From the NCBI GenBank assembly GCA_033065855.1, contig JAVXUO010001104.1, positions 186,001 to 250,000 on the forward strand: a stretch of 64,000 bases of DNA, written 5' to 3'. Shown here piece by piece: positions 12,275 to 24,030 of the stretch. Below the pieces are notes generated by a model. The model saw nothing but the letters and a program-made list of their open reading frames with translations, had not been told where the DNA came from and did not search any database. The stretch is from Escallonia rubra. Taxonomy: Eukaryota > Streptophyta > Magnoliopsida > Escalloniales > Escalloniaceae. Numbering within the stretch: position 1 is the stretch's first letter; the number at the start of each line of letters is the position of its first letter. A program made the translations under genes and the position numbers.

Positions 12275-13569
12275 GGGCTAATTACACCTATGTCCCTGAG
12301 GTTTGGGGGTAATTACACTCATGTCCACAAAGTTTCAAAATGTAACACTTATGTCCATCGACAAACGGAACCCTAAAAATCTTAACGGTTTTAATGAAAA
12401 GACTGTATTGCCCCTGAGTTAGAACCTTATTTTTTTCCAATGCCATTATTTCATTTTCTTCCATTAATTCCAATACTCTTCATCTTATTTTTAATACCAT
12501 TACTCTCCCCCCCCAGCCCCCGCGCCGGCGCCCCCAACCCCATTTTTGTCTCAAAACTTCCTGCAGCACCCTTTCGCCGGCGACTGCCTCACCGCCACCA
12601 CCACCTCGTGAGACGGAAGCACCTCAGCCTCGCCCTAAGCTACCCAATCGCCGTTGGATCTGCTCCGTCGCACCGCCTCCGACACGACCGCCGTTGAGAT
12701 CTTGGAAAGACGGGGGTCGCGGTGGCTTGGGGCGGCCGTGGATCGATGGTGGCGTCGAGGTAGACAGGGGTCGCGGTGGCTTGGGAAGGGAGGGAGTGGG
12801 GACGGTGGCAGTACATCGGGATGACGGAGGGGCTGCCGCTGCGGTGGGATAAGGGGAGGGGCTTCTACAACTACTTCGGGAACTGAAACTCCCACCGGTG
12901 AATCTTCCGGCAGCAAGATCTCCCACCGCGTAGATAAGGGGGAGGGGTGGACGTCGGCGTGGGTCTTAGGGGAGGGGGCGACGGCGACGTGGATTTGGGG
13001 AAGGGGGCGGCGACGTGGATTTGGGGGAAGGGGCGGCGGCGACATGGATTAAATTAGGGTTAGAAGGGATGAAAATTAGGGTTAGGGGTTGGAAGGGATG
13101 AAAATTAGGGTTTCCTTAAAAAAAATTGAAAGCTAATTTAAAAATTAGGGTTTTTTTGAAACCCTAATTTGCAAATTAGGGTTTGAAAAAAATCCTAATT
13201 TGTAAATTAGCTTTCAATTAAATCCTAATTTACAAATTAGGATTTCAAGAAAATCCTAATTTACAAATTAGGGTTTCAAGAATATCCTAATTTGCAAATT
13301 AGGATTTCAAGAATATCCTAAAACTAAAACTGATAAATAAATCATATATAATAATAAACAAATATTTTTAAATATATACAGTACAAGGGGTAGTATTGCC
13401 ATTATCAAAATACGTATTGACGAAAATTACACTTTTTGGACGGAATACTGACGGTTGGATAAAAGTGATACTTTGTTTAACGTTTTTGGTCACGTATGTT
13501 ACATTTTGAAACTTTGTGGACATGAGTGTAATTACCCCTAAACCTCAGGGATATAGGTGTAATTAGCCC
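12275..13569. mobile_element. Mutator-like non-autonomous element, GGGCTAATTACA family, copy 1
   Basis: Left end GGGCTAATTACACCTATGTC and right end (complement) of the same sequence; the inverted repeats extend about 70 bp to AAGTTTCAAAATGTAACA. Two further copies occur at 50215-51229 and 59393-60720. Those carry 9-bp target duplications, which places the family with the Mutators; here the duplication is no longer clear. The interior is CG-rich (12520-13030) and then A/T-rich, with no transposase. Proline-rich frames in it are probably not genes. Confidence 0.82.
13040..13320. repeat. Stack of short palindromes built from TTAGGGTTT / AAACCCTAA
   Basis: At least eight AATTAGGGTTT-like motifs alternate in both orientations at roughly 25-30-bp spacing inside the Mutator-like element. 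They form overlapping hairpins and resemble plant telomere (TTTAGGG) or telo-box sequence. The other two family copies have weaker versions near 50440-50560 and 59600-59720. Confidence 0.7.
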
Positions 13570-15244
13570 AATATTGTGATATTAGCCAAAATCGTTAGTT
13601 AAGGTTGCGGAACCCTAAGGTTACGCAAATAGGATATAAATTGTGTATATTTTGGATAAGGGTGTCTAATTCGTGAAAACTGTATCTTTGACCGTAATTT
13701 TACCTTAAACTTCTAGATAAAAGCGATATTACCCTTTTTACTTTTATCAAAAAAAATATCATTAATGAAAATGGAGTATATATTCAAACATTACAACCCT
13801 ATCAAAGACATAAAATAGCACAAACTGCGGAACACGACATTTTTATTGTCCTTGCCTGGATCGGCTCGTTTCGACGGCTTCTAAAGCTACCAATCATAGA
13901 GCTATTGTTGACTGAACATGCTACTGCTGCAAAGTGAACGAGCTATCTTTTAAGATTAGTGAAAAATATTGAAGTTGTGCTAAGATGTTTATTGTACTTC
14001 ATCGTTGAATGTGAGAAGTTCGAGCAAATATAATATGTGTGTATCGACGACGAGAAGAAGCTCATGTACAGGTATGCACTATATATAGGTTGACGATCCA
14101 ATGCAATGATTGTTTTGATCTGTAACCATTATACAAATTTTAACGCGTGTACTTGTTTCATCAAAACAAAATTAAAGTTCACAAGTACGTGAATGGACGA
14201 TCCACACAAGAAAGCTCCAACTCTAGGGAGGTAACTCCAACATAAAGAAAACTAGAGTTACCCAACGAATAGATTATGGGTTTTTAACATTAGTAGGGCC
14301 TTAACTATCACGTGATTTTAGTCTGAGGACCTCATTTTTAAACAGTATGCTATCAACCAAATGGATGTTAACTAATCTAATGTTGTTCTAAGTTTACCAA
14401 GCCTATATATCGGCTTCAGTGTGATAGGATCACAGGAGAACTCGAATCAAGTTGAAAAGGTAATATGCATTAATGTATAGAAAACTATTATTGCCAACAC
14501 TAATTAGGCTAAGGTCATCTGGAGATTGGTTAGGATGTCCTTAGAACGAAGAAATGTTGCTCAAAGCTAAGGGGATATGGAACACAATATTGGGTTCTGT
14601 TTTTTGAAGCGTTTATTTCTATACTCTAAATTGCTTGTACAATCTCATTTTGTTACTAAAACATACATCAGCGTTTTTTCATGCCATATCATGTCACGAC
14701 TTTCTTTCTTTTTTTTAACTTTTTAATGGCGTAAACTATCATTGTTTGACTACGACCAATAAATTCTATATACAAGTAATCATGGAGACGCGTTAAAAGA
14801 ATCCCCTTCAACGCTATATGCTCAGTTCTGCTCATTTAATGAACTTCTTCCCCTGATTCCAAAGCAGTTCAAAAATCAATCTCAAAATAGAGATTTAAAT
14901 TACTTTTTTCCCATAGAAAACTTGTATTCATAACGAAGGACCAAAATATTTTTATCACTTACACAGAGCTTTAACACATTTTATTGAAAAGTTAAACTTT
15001 TTTGGTCATCTTACGAACTGGTTTTATTGCTTTTTACGCAAAAATTATCCTTGACTTAATTATTATTTTTCCGAATAAGCTTAAAGTTGATTTTAAAAAG
15101 TGATTGTGATTTAATCTAAAACTTAATTTCTTGTTAAAATTTGAGCTAGATGTATATAACAAATAATATTATTTGTTCATTTAAGTTCTTTCAAAACGCT
15201 GGGCTCCTATAATACGTCTTCTTAAGAAACTAGAGAACAAAGAA
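13570..15244. other. AT-rich stretch, nothing recognised
   Basis: No frame, exon pattern or repeat that I can support on either strand. Confidence 0.5.
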
Positions 15245-15316
15245 GGGTGTTTGGTCTAGTGGTATGATTCTCGCTTCGGGTGCGAGAGGTCGTGAGTTCG
15301 ATTCTCACAACACCCC
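15245..15316 (+). tRNA. tRNA-Pro (anticodon CGG)
   Basis: A 72-nt cloverleaf: acceptor stem GGGTGTT/AACACCC, D-arm region GTCTAGTGGTA, anticodon stem CTCGC/GCGAG around loop TTCGGGT (anticodon CGG, 15277-15279), and T-arm with GTTCGATTC. No CCA is encoded, as expected for a nuclear gene. A long T-run from about 15350 can serve as polymerase III terminator. It decodes CCG proline codons in the cytosol. Confidence 0.96.
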
Positions 15317-15375
15317 TCCATTTAGTTCTTTGAATATGTTAGTGTATCTCCTTTTTTTTTTTTTTTAATCTTTAT

Positions 15376-15570
15376 ATGATATAATAAATTACTGACTTTC
15401 TTACCTACTCTATTTGAACTAAATTGCTTTCTCATTTTCCTTTGTCTTTGAAAATGACACGCATTTGGAGAAAATATTGGCGACTTTTTCTTTAATCAAG
15501 ATAATAAAATAAAAACATATACTAGTGCAACTCATTTTTCCATCTTATAAACGTCACAAGTGTTCTTACC

Positions 15571-15637
<67 letters not shown>

Positions 15638-16073
15638 AATTACTGACTTTCTTACGTACTCTATTTTCAAATTCTCTTGAACTAAATTGCTTTCTTGTTT
15701 CCCTTTGTCTTTGAAAATGACACACATTTGAATAAAATATTGGCAACTTTTTGTTTAATCTGAAGAATAAAACAAAAATAAAAAACATATGCATGTGCAA
15801 CTCATTTTTCCATCTTATAAACGTCGCATGTGTTCTTATCGGATATATATACATATATAATAAATTACTGACTCCTTATGTACTCTATTTTCGAGTTCTC
15901 TTGAACTAAATTGCTTTCTTATTTCCCTTTTTTCTTTGAAAATGACACACATTTGGAAAAAAATATTGGCACCTTTTTGTTTAACTCAGGAGAATAAAAT
16001 AAAAATAAAAACAAAAATATATGCTGGTGCAACTCCTTTTTTCCATCTTATAAACGTCACATTTGTTCTTACT

Positions 16074-16112
<39 letters not shown>

Positions 16113-16490
16113 TGATCGTAATCCACTGCTAGCGCTAGCAAGTGCTAGCGCTGTTGGGCCGTCCGCTACATTATTTTTTCACCGTCCGCTACATTATGTA
16201 GCGGACGGTGAAAATATTCATTGTTGTGGCGCGCGATCTGGCCGTCCATTCTCGCCAGTGGACGGTCAGATCGCGCTAGCAACTTGGGTTAAATTGCTAG
16301 CGCTAGCAGTGGATCAGCTCCCATATATATATACATATATAATAAATCACTGACTTCCTTACCTACTCTATTTGAACTAAATTGCTTTCTTACTTCCCTT
16401 TGTCTTTGAAAATGACACGCATTTGGATAAAATATTGGCAACTGTTTGTTTATCCGGGAGAATAAAATAAAAATAAAAACATGAGTTTAT
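15376..16490. repeat. Four tandem copies of a ~215-250-bp unit, most ending in a TA (or CA/TA) microsatellite
   Basis: Units begin near 15376, 15636, 15858 and 16338 with ATAATAAATTACTGACT and share the segments CTAAATTGCTTTCT, GAAAATGACAC and CATCTTATAAACGTCAC. Units 1 to 3 run into microsatellites (CA/TA at 15572-15637, TA near 15842-15860, TA at 16075-16110). The fourth is separated from the third by the small palindromic element at 16111-16322, showing that it was inserted into the array. Confidence 0.85.
16111..16322. mobile_element. Small palindromic non-autonomous element inside a TA microsatellite
   Basis: A 212-bp unit bounded on both sides by TA repeats. Its ends share ATCCACTGCTAGCGCTAGCA in inverted orientation. 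Inside are nested palindromes such as GTCCGCTACATTATGTAGCG and a GTCCATTC...GTGGAC stem. The right end GGATCAGCTCCC and the internal CGGTCAGATCGCG and GTCCGCTACATTATG motifs recur in the larger element at 32100-33602, so both belong to one family. Residence inside TA repeats recalls the rice Micron elements, which target microsatellites. No coding capacity. Confidence 0.78.
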
Positions 16491-17090
16491 GCAAGTACAA
16501 AATAGAGAATAATTAAATTATCGACATATATAACCAGAGCCGAAACACATCATTTTTATAACTTTTGCATGGATCTTGCAATGACAACGGGTGCCGAAGT
16601 CTAATCATGTCATTTGTAAGATGGATATATATTACTCCTTATGGTTGATAAAAGAAATATCTAAAGCTTATTACATACGACAACGACAAATCTTGCGACG
16701 CTAAAAACTAAATGGCACTGACCGCCAATTAGTCAATTCGCTCGTAAATACAGTTGACCTTCTAATAATTAATAATTATCATAGAGTAAGTGATTACTAT
16801 GAGTATTAGCCATAAGTTGATACTCTTTAACAAAGATATGATTTTAATTTTTAATGCAAATACACTTCAATAAGAAAATGTATTAGTCTGCTAAAGACAT
16901 AAAAAAGTTAATAAACCAATTTATGTGCTTGCTTACATCTTGATTTTCAGTGTAGCATCCTAATATGGAAAAAATAATCATGTAAATAGAGATTATAATG
17001 TCTTTTTTGATATGCAATTAATGGGTTTGGAGACTTAGCAAAGTGAGCAAATTCGTTTATGCGAAAACAAGTGGTAACATTACTTAGCAT
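16491..17090. other. AT-rich stretch, nothing recognised
   Basis: No supported gene or repeat. Confidence 0.5.
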
Positions 17091-17509
17091 TGTGGCCAAA
17101 AATTGACCGGGACCGAAAGAGCACGCGAGCAGACCTGCAAAGCACAAGCCGAGCAAACGGTGACGCGCCGGGACCCCGGAGGTGGCTCCGGCGGAGAGTC
17201 TCCGATGCCTAAGTCAGTAAGCCATTTTAGGAGAATAACTAAAAATAACTTAGATAGTTAGAACTTACCATATTCCTCCTTTCCACTTCCATTTTATAGG
17301 AATGTATTAAAGGGTCGGTTACCTCCCTTTCATGAGGAGTTATTAGATTTATGGGGAGTTAATTGATGGGTGATCATTACCCATAATGGGAGAGTGGGAG
17401 AGTGGGTAAATGCCATTTCCCACCTCTCCAAAAGTCACGAGCAGTTTCAGAACTCTCTGGTTTGTGACACGTGTTGCTCTCCCACATGTGTATATTTTTA
17501 CCCATATCA
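17091..17509 (-). repeat. LTR (3' LTR in element orientation)
   Basis: 419 bp, about 98.3% identical to 23612-24030, bordered internally by the purine tract just to its right. Confidence 0.85.
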
Positions 17510-17639
17510 TTTGCCCCCCATTCCATGTTCTTTCTGAGAAAGAATGTGGAAGCAGGATAATTGACTTAGCATCAAATTTTGGACCCTATTAAGGGATGCT
17601 CCGCGTTAGGAATTTAAACCAAAAGTGATATATCTCTCT

Positions 17640-19700
17640 CATTGGTAGAGTGCAGAAACTTTTGGTTTGGCAAAGGCGGGTTTGTTTACCCGGCCTTCCG
17701 AATACAGGCTTAGAAGGGCTCGCCTACTCAATTGGCAGAGTGGAGGCCTTAAACGTGCTCGCCTACTGCTGGCTGAGTAAAGAGAATGTATGCACTCGTC
17801 TACTCTACTGGGCGAGCAGAGAGTGAGATTAATGTGCTTGTCAGCTCGACTTAGCGAGCAGAGGCTTAAGAGACTTAAAGTAGCTCGTTTGTTTGGCTGG
17901 GTAAGCAGGGAGACTTTGAGTCTAATGCATTTGTCTTCTCGGGTTAGCGAGCGGAGGATTGACTCTAAAGGCGCTCGTCTGTTCAGATTCGCAAGCACAG
18001 AAACTAACCTCGGAGGGAGCTTGTATACTCGACTGGGCGAGTATAGGCAGAGGGGTCTAATGTGCTTGTCTGCTCGGTTTTGCGAGTAGAGGCTTAGACC
18101 TCGAATGAAGTTCGCCTACTCGACTAGAGTAGAGGTATGGGTCTGTGCGCTCGTCTGCTCGGCAGAAACTAAGACCAAATGCGATTGTCTACTCAGTTAG
18201 AGTAGAAGCATGGGTCTGTGCGCTCGTCTGCTCGGCAGAGGCTAAGACCAAATACGTTCGTCTACTCGGCTAGAGCAGAGGCATGGGTCTGTGCGCTCGT
18301 CTGCTCGGCAGAGGCTAAGACCAAATACGCTCGTCTACTCGGCTAGAGCAGAGGCATGGGTCTGTGCGCTCGTCTGCTCGGCAGAGGCTAAGACCAAAGG
18401 TGCTCGTCTACTCGGTTAGAGCAGAGACATGGGTCTGTGCGCTCGTCTGCTCGGCAGAGGCTAAGACCAAATACGCTCGTCTACTCGGCTAGAGCAGAGG
18501 CATGGGTCTGTGCGCTCGTCTGCTCGGCAGAGGCTAAGACCAAATACGCTCGTCTACTCGGCTAGAGCAGAGGCATGGGTCTGTGCGCTCGTCTGCTCGG
18601 CAGAGGCTAAGACCAAAGGTGCTCGTCTACTCGGTTAGAGCAGAGGCATGGGTCTGTGCGCTCGTCTGCTCGGCAGAGGCTAAGACCAAATACGCTCGTC
18701 TACTCGGCTAGAGCAGAGGCATGGGTCTGTGCGCTCGTCTGCTCGGCAGAGGCTAAGACCAAATACGCTCGTCTACTCGGCTAGAGCAGAGGCATGGGTC
18801 TGTGCGCTCGTCTGCTCGGCAGAGGCTAAGACCAAATACGCTCGTCTACTCGGCTAGAGCAGAGGCATGGGTCTGTGCGCTCGTCTGCTCGGCAGAGGCT
18901 AAGACCAAAGGTGCTCGTCTACTCGGTTAGAGCAGAGGCATGGGTCTGTGCGCTCGTCTGCTCGGCAGAGGCTAAGACCAAAGGTGCTCGTCTACTCGGC
19001 TAGAGCAGAGGCATGGGTCTGTGCGCTCGTCTGCTCGGCAGAGGCTAAGACCAAATACGCTCGTCTACTCGGCTAGAGCAGAGGCATGGGTCTGTGCGCT
19101 CGTCTGCTCGGCAGAGGCTAAGACCAAATACGCTCGTCTACTCGGCTAGAGCAGAGGCATGGGTCTGTGCGCTCGTCTGCTCGGCAGAGGCTAAGACCAA
19201 ATACGCTCGTCTACTCGGCTAGAGCAGAGGCATGGGTCTGTGCGCTCGTTTGCTCAGCAGAGGCTAAGACCAAAGGTGCTCGTCTACTCGGCTAGAGCAG
19301 AGGCATGGGTCTGTGCGCTCGTCTGCTCGGCAAAGGCTAAGACCAAAGGTGCTCGTCTACTCGGTTAGAGCAGAGGCATAGGTCTAATGCGCTCGTCTGC
19401 TCGACAGAGGCTAAGACCATTGGAGCCCGTCTATTTGGTTAGGCGAGTAGAGGCATTCATGAGTCTAACGCGACGTCTGCTCGGCTTGCGAGCAGGGACT
19501 AGACATCAAAAAGAGCTCGTCTACTCGGCTGGGCGAGTAGAGGTATTGATGGGTCTAACACGCCGTCTGTCTCTTCTTGCGAGCAGAGGCTAGACCTAAA
19601 AAAGAGTACGTCTACTCGGCTAGGCGAGTAGAGGCTTACTTTAAAGAAGCTCGTCTACTTGGTCTGGGGAGCAGAGGCTTTATAGAGGATTCAAGTGAAG
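17640..19700. repeat. Satellite-like array inside the LTR element, core of seventeen 73-bp units
   Basis: From about 18137 to 19380 the phrase ATGGGTCTGTGCGCTCGTCT recurs every 73 bp, seventeen times. Each unit consists of a 39-bp and a 34-bp half, both starting GCTCGTCT(A/G)CTCGG, so the array is a dimer-based higher-order repeat. Two unit variants (…CCAAATAC and …CCAAAGGT) are interspersed. Looser 35-40-bp versions flank the core at 17640-18130 and 19390-19700. Confidence 0.92.
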
Positions 19701-21619
19701 TAGTGTGTCCACTCGATTTTATCGTTTCTATCAAGGGGGTACAAAGGGTAACTTGCCCCCTGTTATGCTAATCGAATGTCACCGTGTGTTAGTTGTCCCA
19801 AAGGTCGTGAGATCATGGCTATTGGATTACAATAATATCTCTATATAAGGAGAACTTTATTTTATTTAGAGCGAGAAAGACTTTAAAAGGCCCAAAGGAG
19901 CTCGCTTGTTTGGATTGGCGACGTAGGAGTCCATCAGAGTTCTTCAGCTCGATCCGGCGAGTAATGAGCTAGGAATTCGAAGAATCTCTGCTCTACCAGG
20001 CTTACGCGACTTCTCGAGAAAGAGTATGAGTGCTTAGCTAGGCCAAGGTTTAGGTGGCTCTTTATAAAGATGAGTACGGGTGTTCGGCTAGACCAGCGGT
20101 GCTGGATGATGACTGGCACTGTCATGCTGAGCTTCTCAAAGTTTCGGTCATAAGAGTGGCTAGAGCTCGGTTGAAACACTTAAGAGTGAGCCTCGTAATA
20201 TATTTTCTTAGGTCGTTTATTCTTTCAATGATGGTACTCCTCGTCGTCTAAAAACAAAAGTGATGCGGCCATTACAATGGTCTTGGCCTTCTTTGTGATG
20301 CCAATGGTGAGAGTATAAATTCATCGTCGGGTGACCTTAGACGTTGTTTACAAAGGCTCTCAGCATAATGATGAAGAGGTTAGGTAAGGCATCATTGAAT
20401 AGGTTGCCTTTGACAGGTGGTGGTTTGTAATGCTTGATACATCCGAGAGGGATGATTGACCAAGGCTTGCAACCACTTGATAGATTCTTAAATGGCATGA
20501 GTGGTGACGAGCAGGTCGTGCTACTCAGCCATCGTATGAGGGGGAGTGCAGGCTCCATGCCAAAGTGGTCGTAGTCTCATATACATGTAGCCCCCCGACT
20601 AAGAAGGTATAGATGCAATGATAGCTTCTGAGTCAATGTGTAGGGCATGTTCGTAAAAAGAACCGTTGTTTGCCGGCTCGGTGAGACAAGTAAATAAAGC
20701 TAGGGAACCATGGTCTATCCAAGCAACTAGCAGACACGGAGTCCGTACTAACAAAGATGTTGCAACATTTTGTTGACGTGTTGCGCAGCGATGTGCAACA
20801 GTGTGGCAAGTGAGAATACTAGCAAAGCTATAATCATAGGCTATGACGCTCTCATGGTTATCAGATTAGTGGTAGCTTGTGCGTTTCTATTACACAAGTC
20901 ATTTGACACTTAGCAGGCAGGATGCTGCCTTTGAAGCTCTTAGCGTAATTAAAGCCACAGTGCCTGTGAATTTTCTTCAAGTATAAAGTGGGGTGCAGTA
21001 TAAACCCTTGTAACAGAAAACACATGTCACGAAAAAATATAGCAAGAGAGCGTACGAGCTGATTAAGGCAACTATATTTTAACACTAAACTGGTAGTAAT
21101 CATACGCTATGACACCATTATTACCCTGCCGCTTTAGACAAGTAAGATGTGTCGGATTGTATGACACAAGTGAGGCATAATAGAAATTATGAGCACTCAA
21201 ATGGTTTGAAGTGCTTCGCCAATTGAAGCAATTGGCCGACGCTAGACCAAAAAATGAATAGGTCTACGCTAAAGTATTTAAGCAATATACAAGCATATGT
21301 TAAGCGTGCCGACACTTAGAATCATAGTTGTTGCGTATTATGTCGTGTACAAACAAGTATGTGTATACAGGTTTTAACGACGAATATGTATAAAATTGCA
21401 AAATAAGATTTTAATAAATCTTAATTGTGGGCAATAACCATAAATATGCAAAATTATGGAATTAAAACATAATTTCTTAAGGAAAGAGTGCACCTGATTA
21501 GTTTCTCTTTCACCAAAGGGGTGCCCTAGCGCCGCTGTGAAGGGAACCATCCTAAAGATTGGTTTTGGGTAGCAGCAGATCTGATCAGGTCCCAAGGACG
21601 CCGAAGGTCGCGCCTCTAG

Positions 21620-22380
21620 TAGCTGTGACGGTGTAGCCTGTTGCAGTGGAGGCGGCGACGCGTGTGCTTGGCGGTAGTCCCTGCCGGTGAAGGCCCACGG
21701 CGATGGGCCGTTTGGTGTGGCTGTAGCAGCTCGTCGTTTGGTGAAGACGGTTGTTCTGGCCACAACGGCGGTAGGGCGGCGAAGGGTCGAAGGTCCATTG
21801 TGGCGGCGGTGATGCTCCGTCTACAGTGTTCCTGTCCCTTTCTTTTTTGCTACTAGTATTATTATTATTTTTTCTCTTTGTATTGCAAAACGGTGTGCCA
21901 TTCTGGGTTTTGCCGGTGAGGTAATGGCTGATGAAGGAGAAGGAGATGCCGGTCAGTGGTTAAGCCTTGTTGCGGTGACCTATTGGTCCATTGCCCGTGG
22001 AAGCGACCAATTGACAGTGTAAGGGCGGTGATTTGAGGACCCACGGTAGAGTGGCGACGATTGGCATCGCACCTTGACAGAACAACTGCGGTGGCGCCAC
22101 GGCTCGCTACGGCATCACCGTCAGGAATGGCGGTCTCGGCGACATCGCGCCTTTGATGGCTATGACGGTATAGGCTATCACGATGGAGGCGGCGGCCCAT
22201 GTGCTTGGTGACAGCCAATGCAGACGAGCGCCTACGGTGATGGGCTGTTTGGTATGGCCGTAATAGCCTGTCGTTTGGTGACGACAGTTGTACTGGTCAC
22301 GACGGCGGCAAGGTGGCGAATGGGTCGAAGGCCCATGGTGTCGGCAGTGATGCTCTGTCTTTGATGATTGCCCTGTTTTT
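21620..22380. repeat. Duplicated GC-rich segment inside the LTR element
   Basis: A segment of about 200 bp near 21637-21835 is repeated, diverged, near 22175-22365 (shared phrases GATGGGC(C)GTTTGGT, CGTCGTTTGGTGA, GGTCGAAGGCCCA). The surrounding 21.6-23.6 kb is unusually GC-rich for this window and has no recognised gene. Confidence 0.7.
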
Positions 22381-23611
22381 TTCTTTCTTGTATTGTAATT
22401 CCTCTAGCGCCAGTAGATGGTCGTGGTTTGTGCGGTTGGTTGATGCGCCCATTGTAGCATGGAGTTGGACGGAATGGAATTGGCATGGAGTTTGCCGGAA
22501 TGGTGCCGATAACTCACCGCTTTGTTTGGATAGGCGATGCCGCAACGGCGTTGCCGTGGCTGGTCTGTGATTCCTTGGTGATCGGACGGTGAAGGCGCCG
22601 ATTGAGGAGGGGGTGACCGAAGAAGGATGAGCCATTGCAGTTGCCTCTTAATTTGTGGCAGCAGATCTATGGGTGCCGGTAGTGGTGGTTACAACGACGC
22701 CGATCGTGGTGGCTGTTGCTACGCCGTCACGTCACGGATTGAGGCCCTTTTTTTTTTATAGAAGCCGTCCATTAACGCCGGCAGTGATATACCGACAGCG
22801 ACAACGTCACCCTGGACTGGTGATTCTAGTCGTCTGTCTACTCATGGTAGTCCGTTCGGCGATTGTTCAATATAGCGGTAGCAGCGGTGCTGCATCTTGA
22901 CAGAACGGCGCGATGGTGCTGCGGCCTGCTACAGCATCACTCACGCGGTGGTCTTGGTGGCACCGCATGTATAGTTGGCAGGAGGAGATAAGTGACAAGC
23001 TATCAAAGTGGCGCTTATGCCAGCAAAAGTCCATCTCTTCCTACACAGCAGCCACACACGCACGCACACACAATGCATGCATCCACTAATGGGTAAAAAT
23101 ATATGCGATGGTCGATCTACGTTGGGGACAAGAATGGGCAGTTGCTCCTGAAATTGTGGAACTAGTGCAGGAGAGTCCTCTTCTAACTCCAAAATTCCTA
23201 TCCGCCGCATACATAGACATGGGCCTGAACATCCATGCTTCTGACCAGAATCTCCTCCACTTAGACAACAAGAGAGATGAATATGTTGTTGCTGGCCATC
23301 AAGAAATCTATGGCGGTGGATGGACGCGGGACTGTTCGCGGTGTCGTTCCACTAGCCGAAGCACTGTTGGGCAGAAAACAGTTGTGTATGGATATGTTCA
23401 AAACTCTTTTCCTTTTGCTTCTTTTCTGCTGAGGCCCAACTGATGGTGGGGGTCGCTCCGCGGTGGCAGTGCATGGGTGGACGGAACATGGTGGCACCGA
23501 GAGATGCTGATGATGACCAATGATGGCAGGCTGAGTCCGTGTGCGCCGCTAGTGAGGTGTTTGCTTCGAGATCTGCTTGGCTTGTCGGTCCCACGGATGG
23601 CGCCAAAATGT

Positions 23612-24030
23612 TGTGGCCAAAAATTGACCGGGACCGAAAGAGCACGCGAGCAGACCTGCAAAGCACAACACGAGCAAACGGTGACGCGCCGGGACCCCGG
23701 AGGTGGCTCCGGCGGAGAGTCTCCGATGCCTAAGTCAGTAAGCCATTTTAGGAGAATAACTAAAAATAACTTAGATAGTTAGAACTTACCATATTCCTCC
23801 TTTCCACTTCCATTTTATAGGAATGTATTAAAGGGTCGGTTACCTCCCTTTCATGAGGAGTTATTAGATTTATGGGGAGTTAATTGATGGGTGATCATTA
23901 CCCATAATGGGAGAGTGGGAGAGTGGGTAAATGCCACTTCCCACCTCTTCAAAAGTCACGAGCAGTTTTAGAACTCTCTGGTTTGTGACACGTGTTGCTT
24001 TCCCACATGTGTATATTTTCACCCATATCA
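23612..24030 (-). repeat. LTR (5' LTR in element orientation)
   Basis: 419 bp, matching 17091-17509 at about 412 positions. Next to it lies a TGGCGCC-type primer-binding region (about 23590-23607). Confidence 0.85.

Larger units (their letters stand above)
17091..24030 (-). mobile_element. Non-coding LTR retrotransposon derivative (LARD-like, probably Ty3/Gypsy-related)
   Basis: Two direct 419-bp repeats (17091-17509 and 23612-24030) bound a 6.1-kb interior. On the minus strand the LTR runs TGATATGGG...GGCCACA. It is followed by TTTGGCGCCATCCGTGGGAC, a typical primer-binding region, and the other LTR is preceded by a purine tract containing GGGGGGCAAA, so the element reads right to left. No gag or pol domain is recognisable, so it would have depended on a related element. 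The LTRs differ at about 7 of 419 positions (1.7%); at a plant rate of 1-1.3e-8 per site per year (assumed) that is roughly 0.6-0.9 million years. A clear 5-bp target duplication was not found. The structure otherwise looks complete. Confidence 0.82.

Noticed and set aside
12440-13045. Proline/arginine-rich frames on both strands
   Set aside because: They are open because the DNA is CG-rich and repetitive inside a Mutator-like element; no domain and no splice structure.
18137-19380. Regular 73-bp array as a CRISPR array
   Set aside because: The whole unit is conserved, with no unique spacers, it lies in an LTR element, and the host is a plant.
21374-23782. Many GC-rich frames in the LTR element as host genes
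   Set aside because: Multiple overlapping frames on both strands without recognisable domains or introns; composition explains them.
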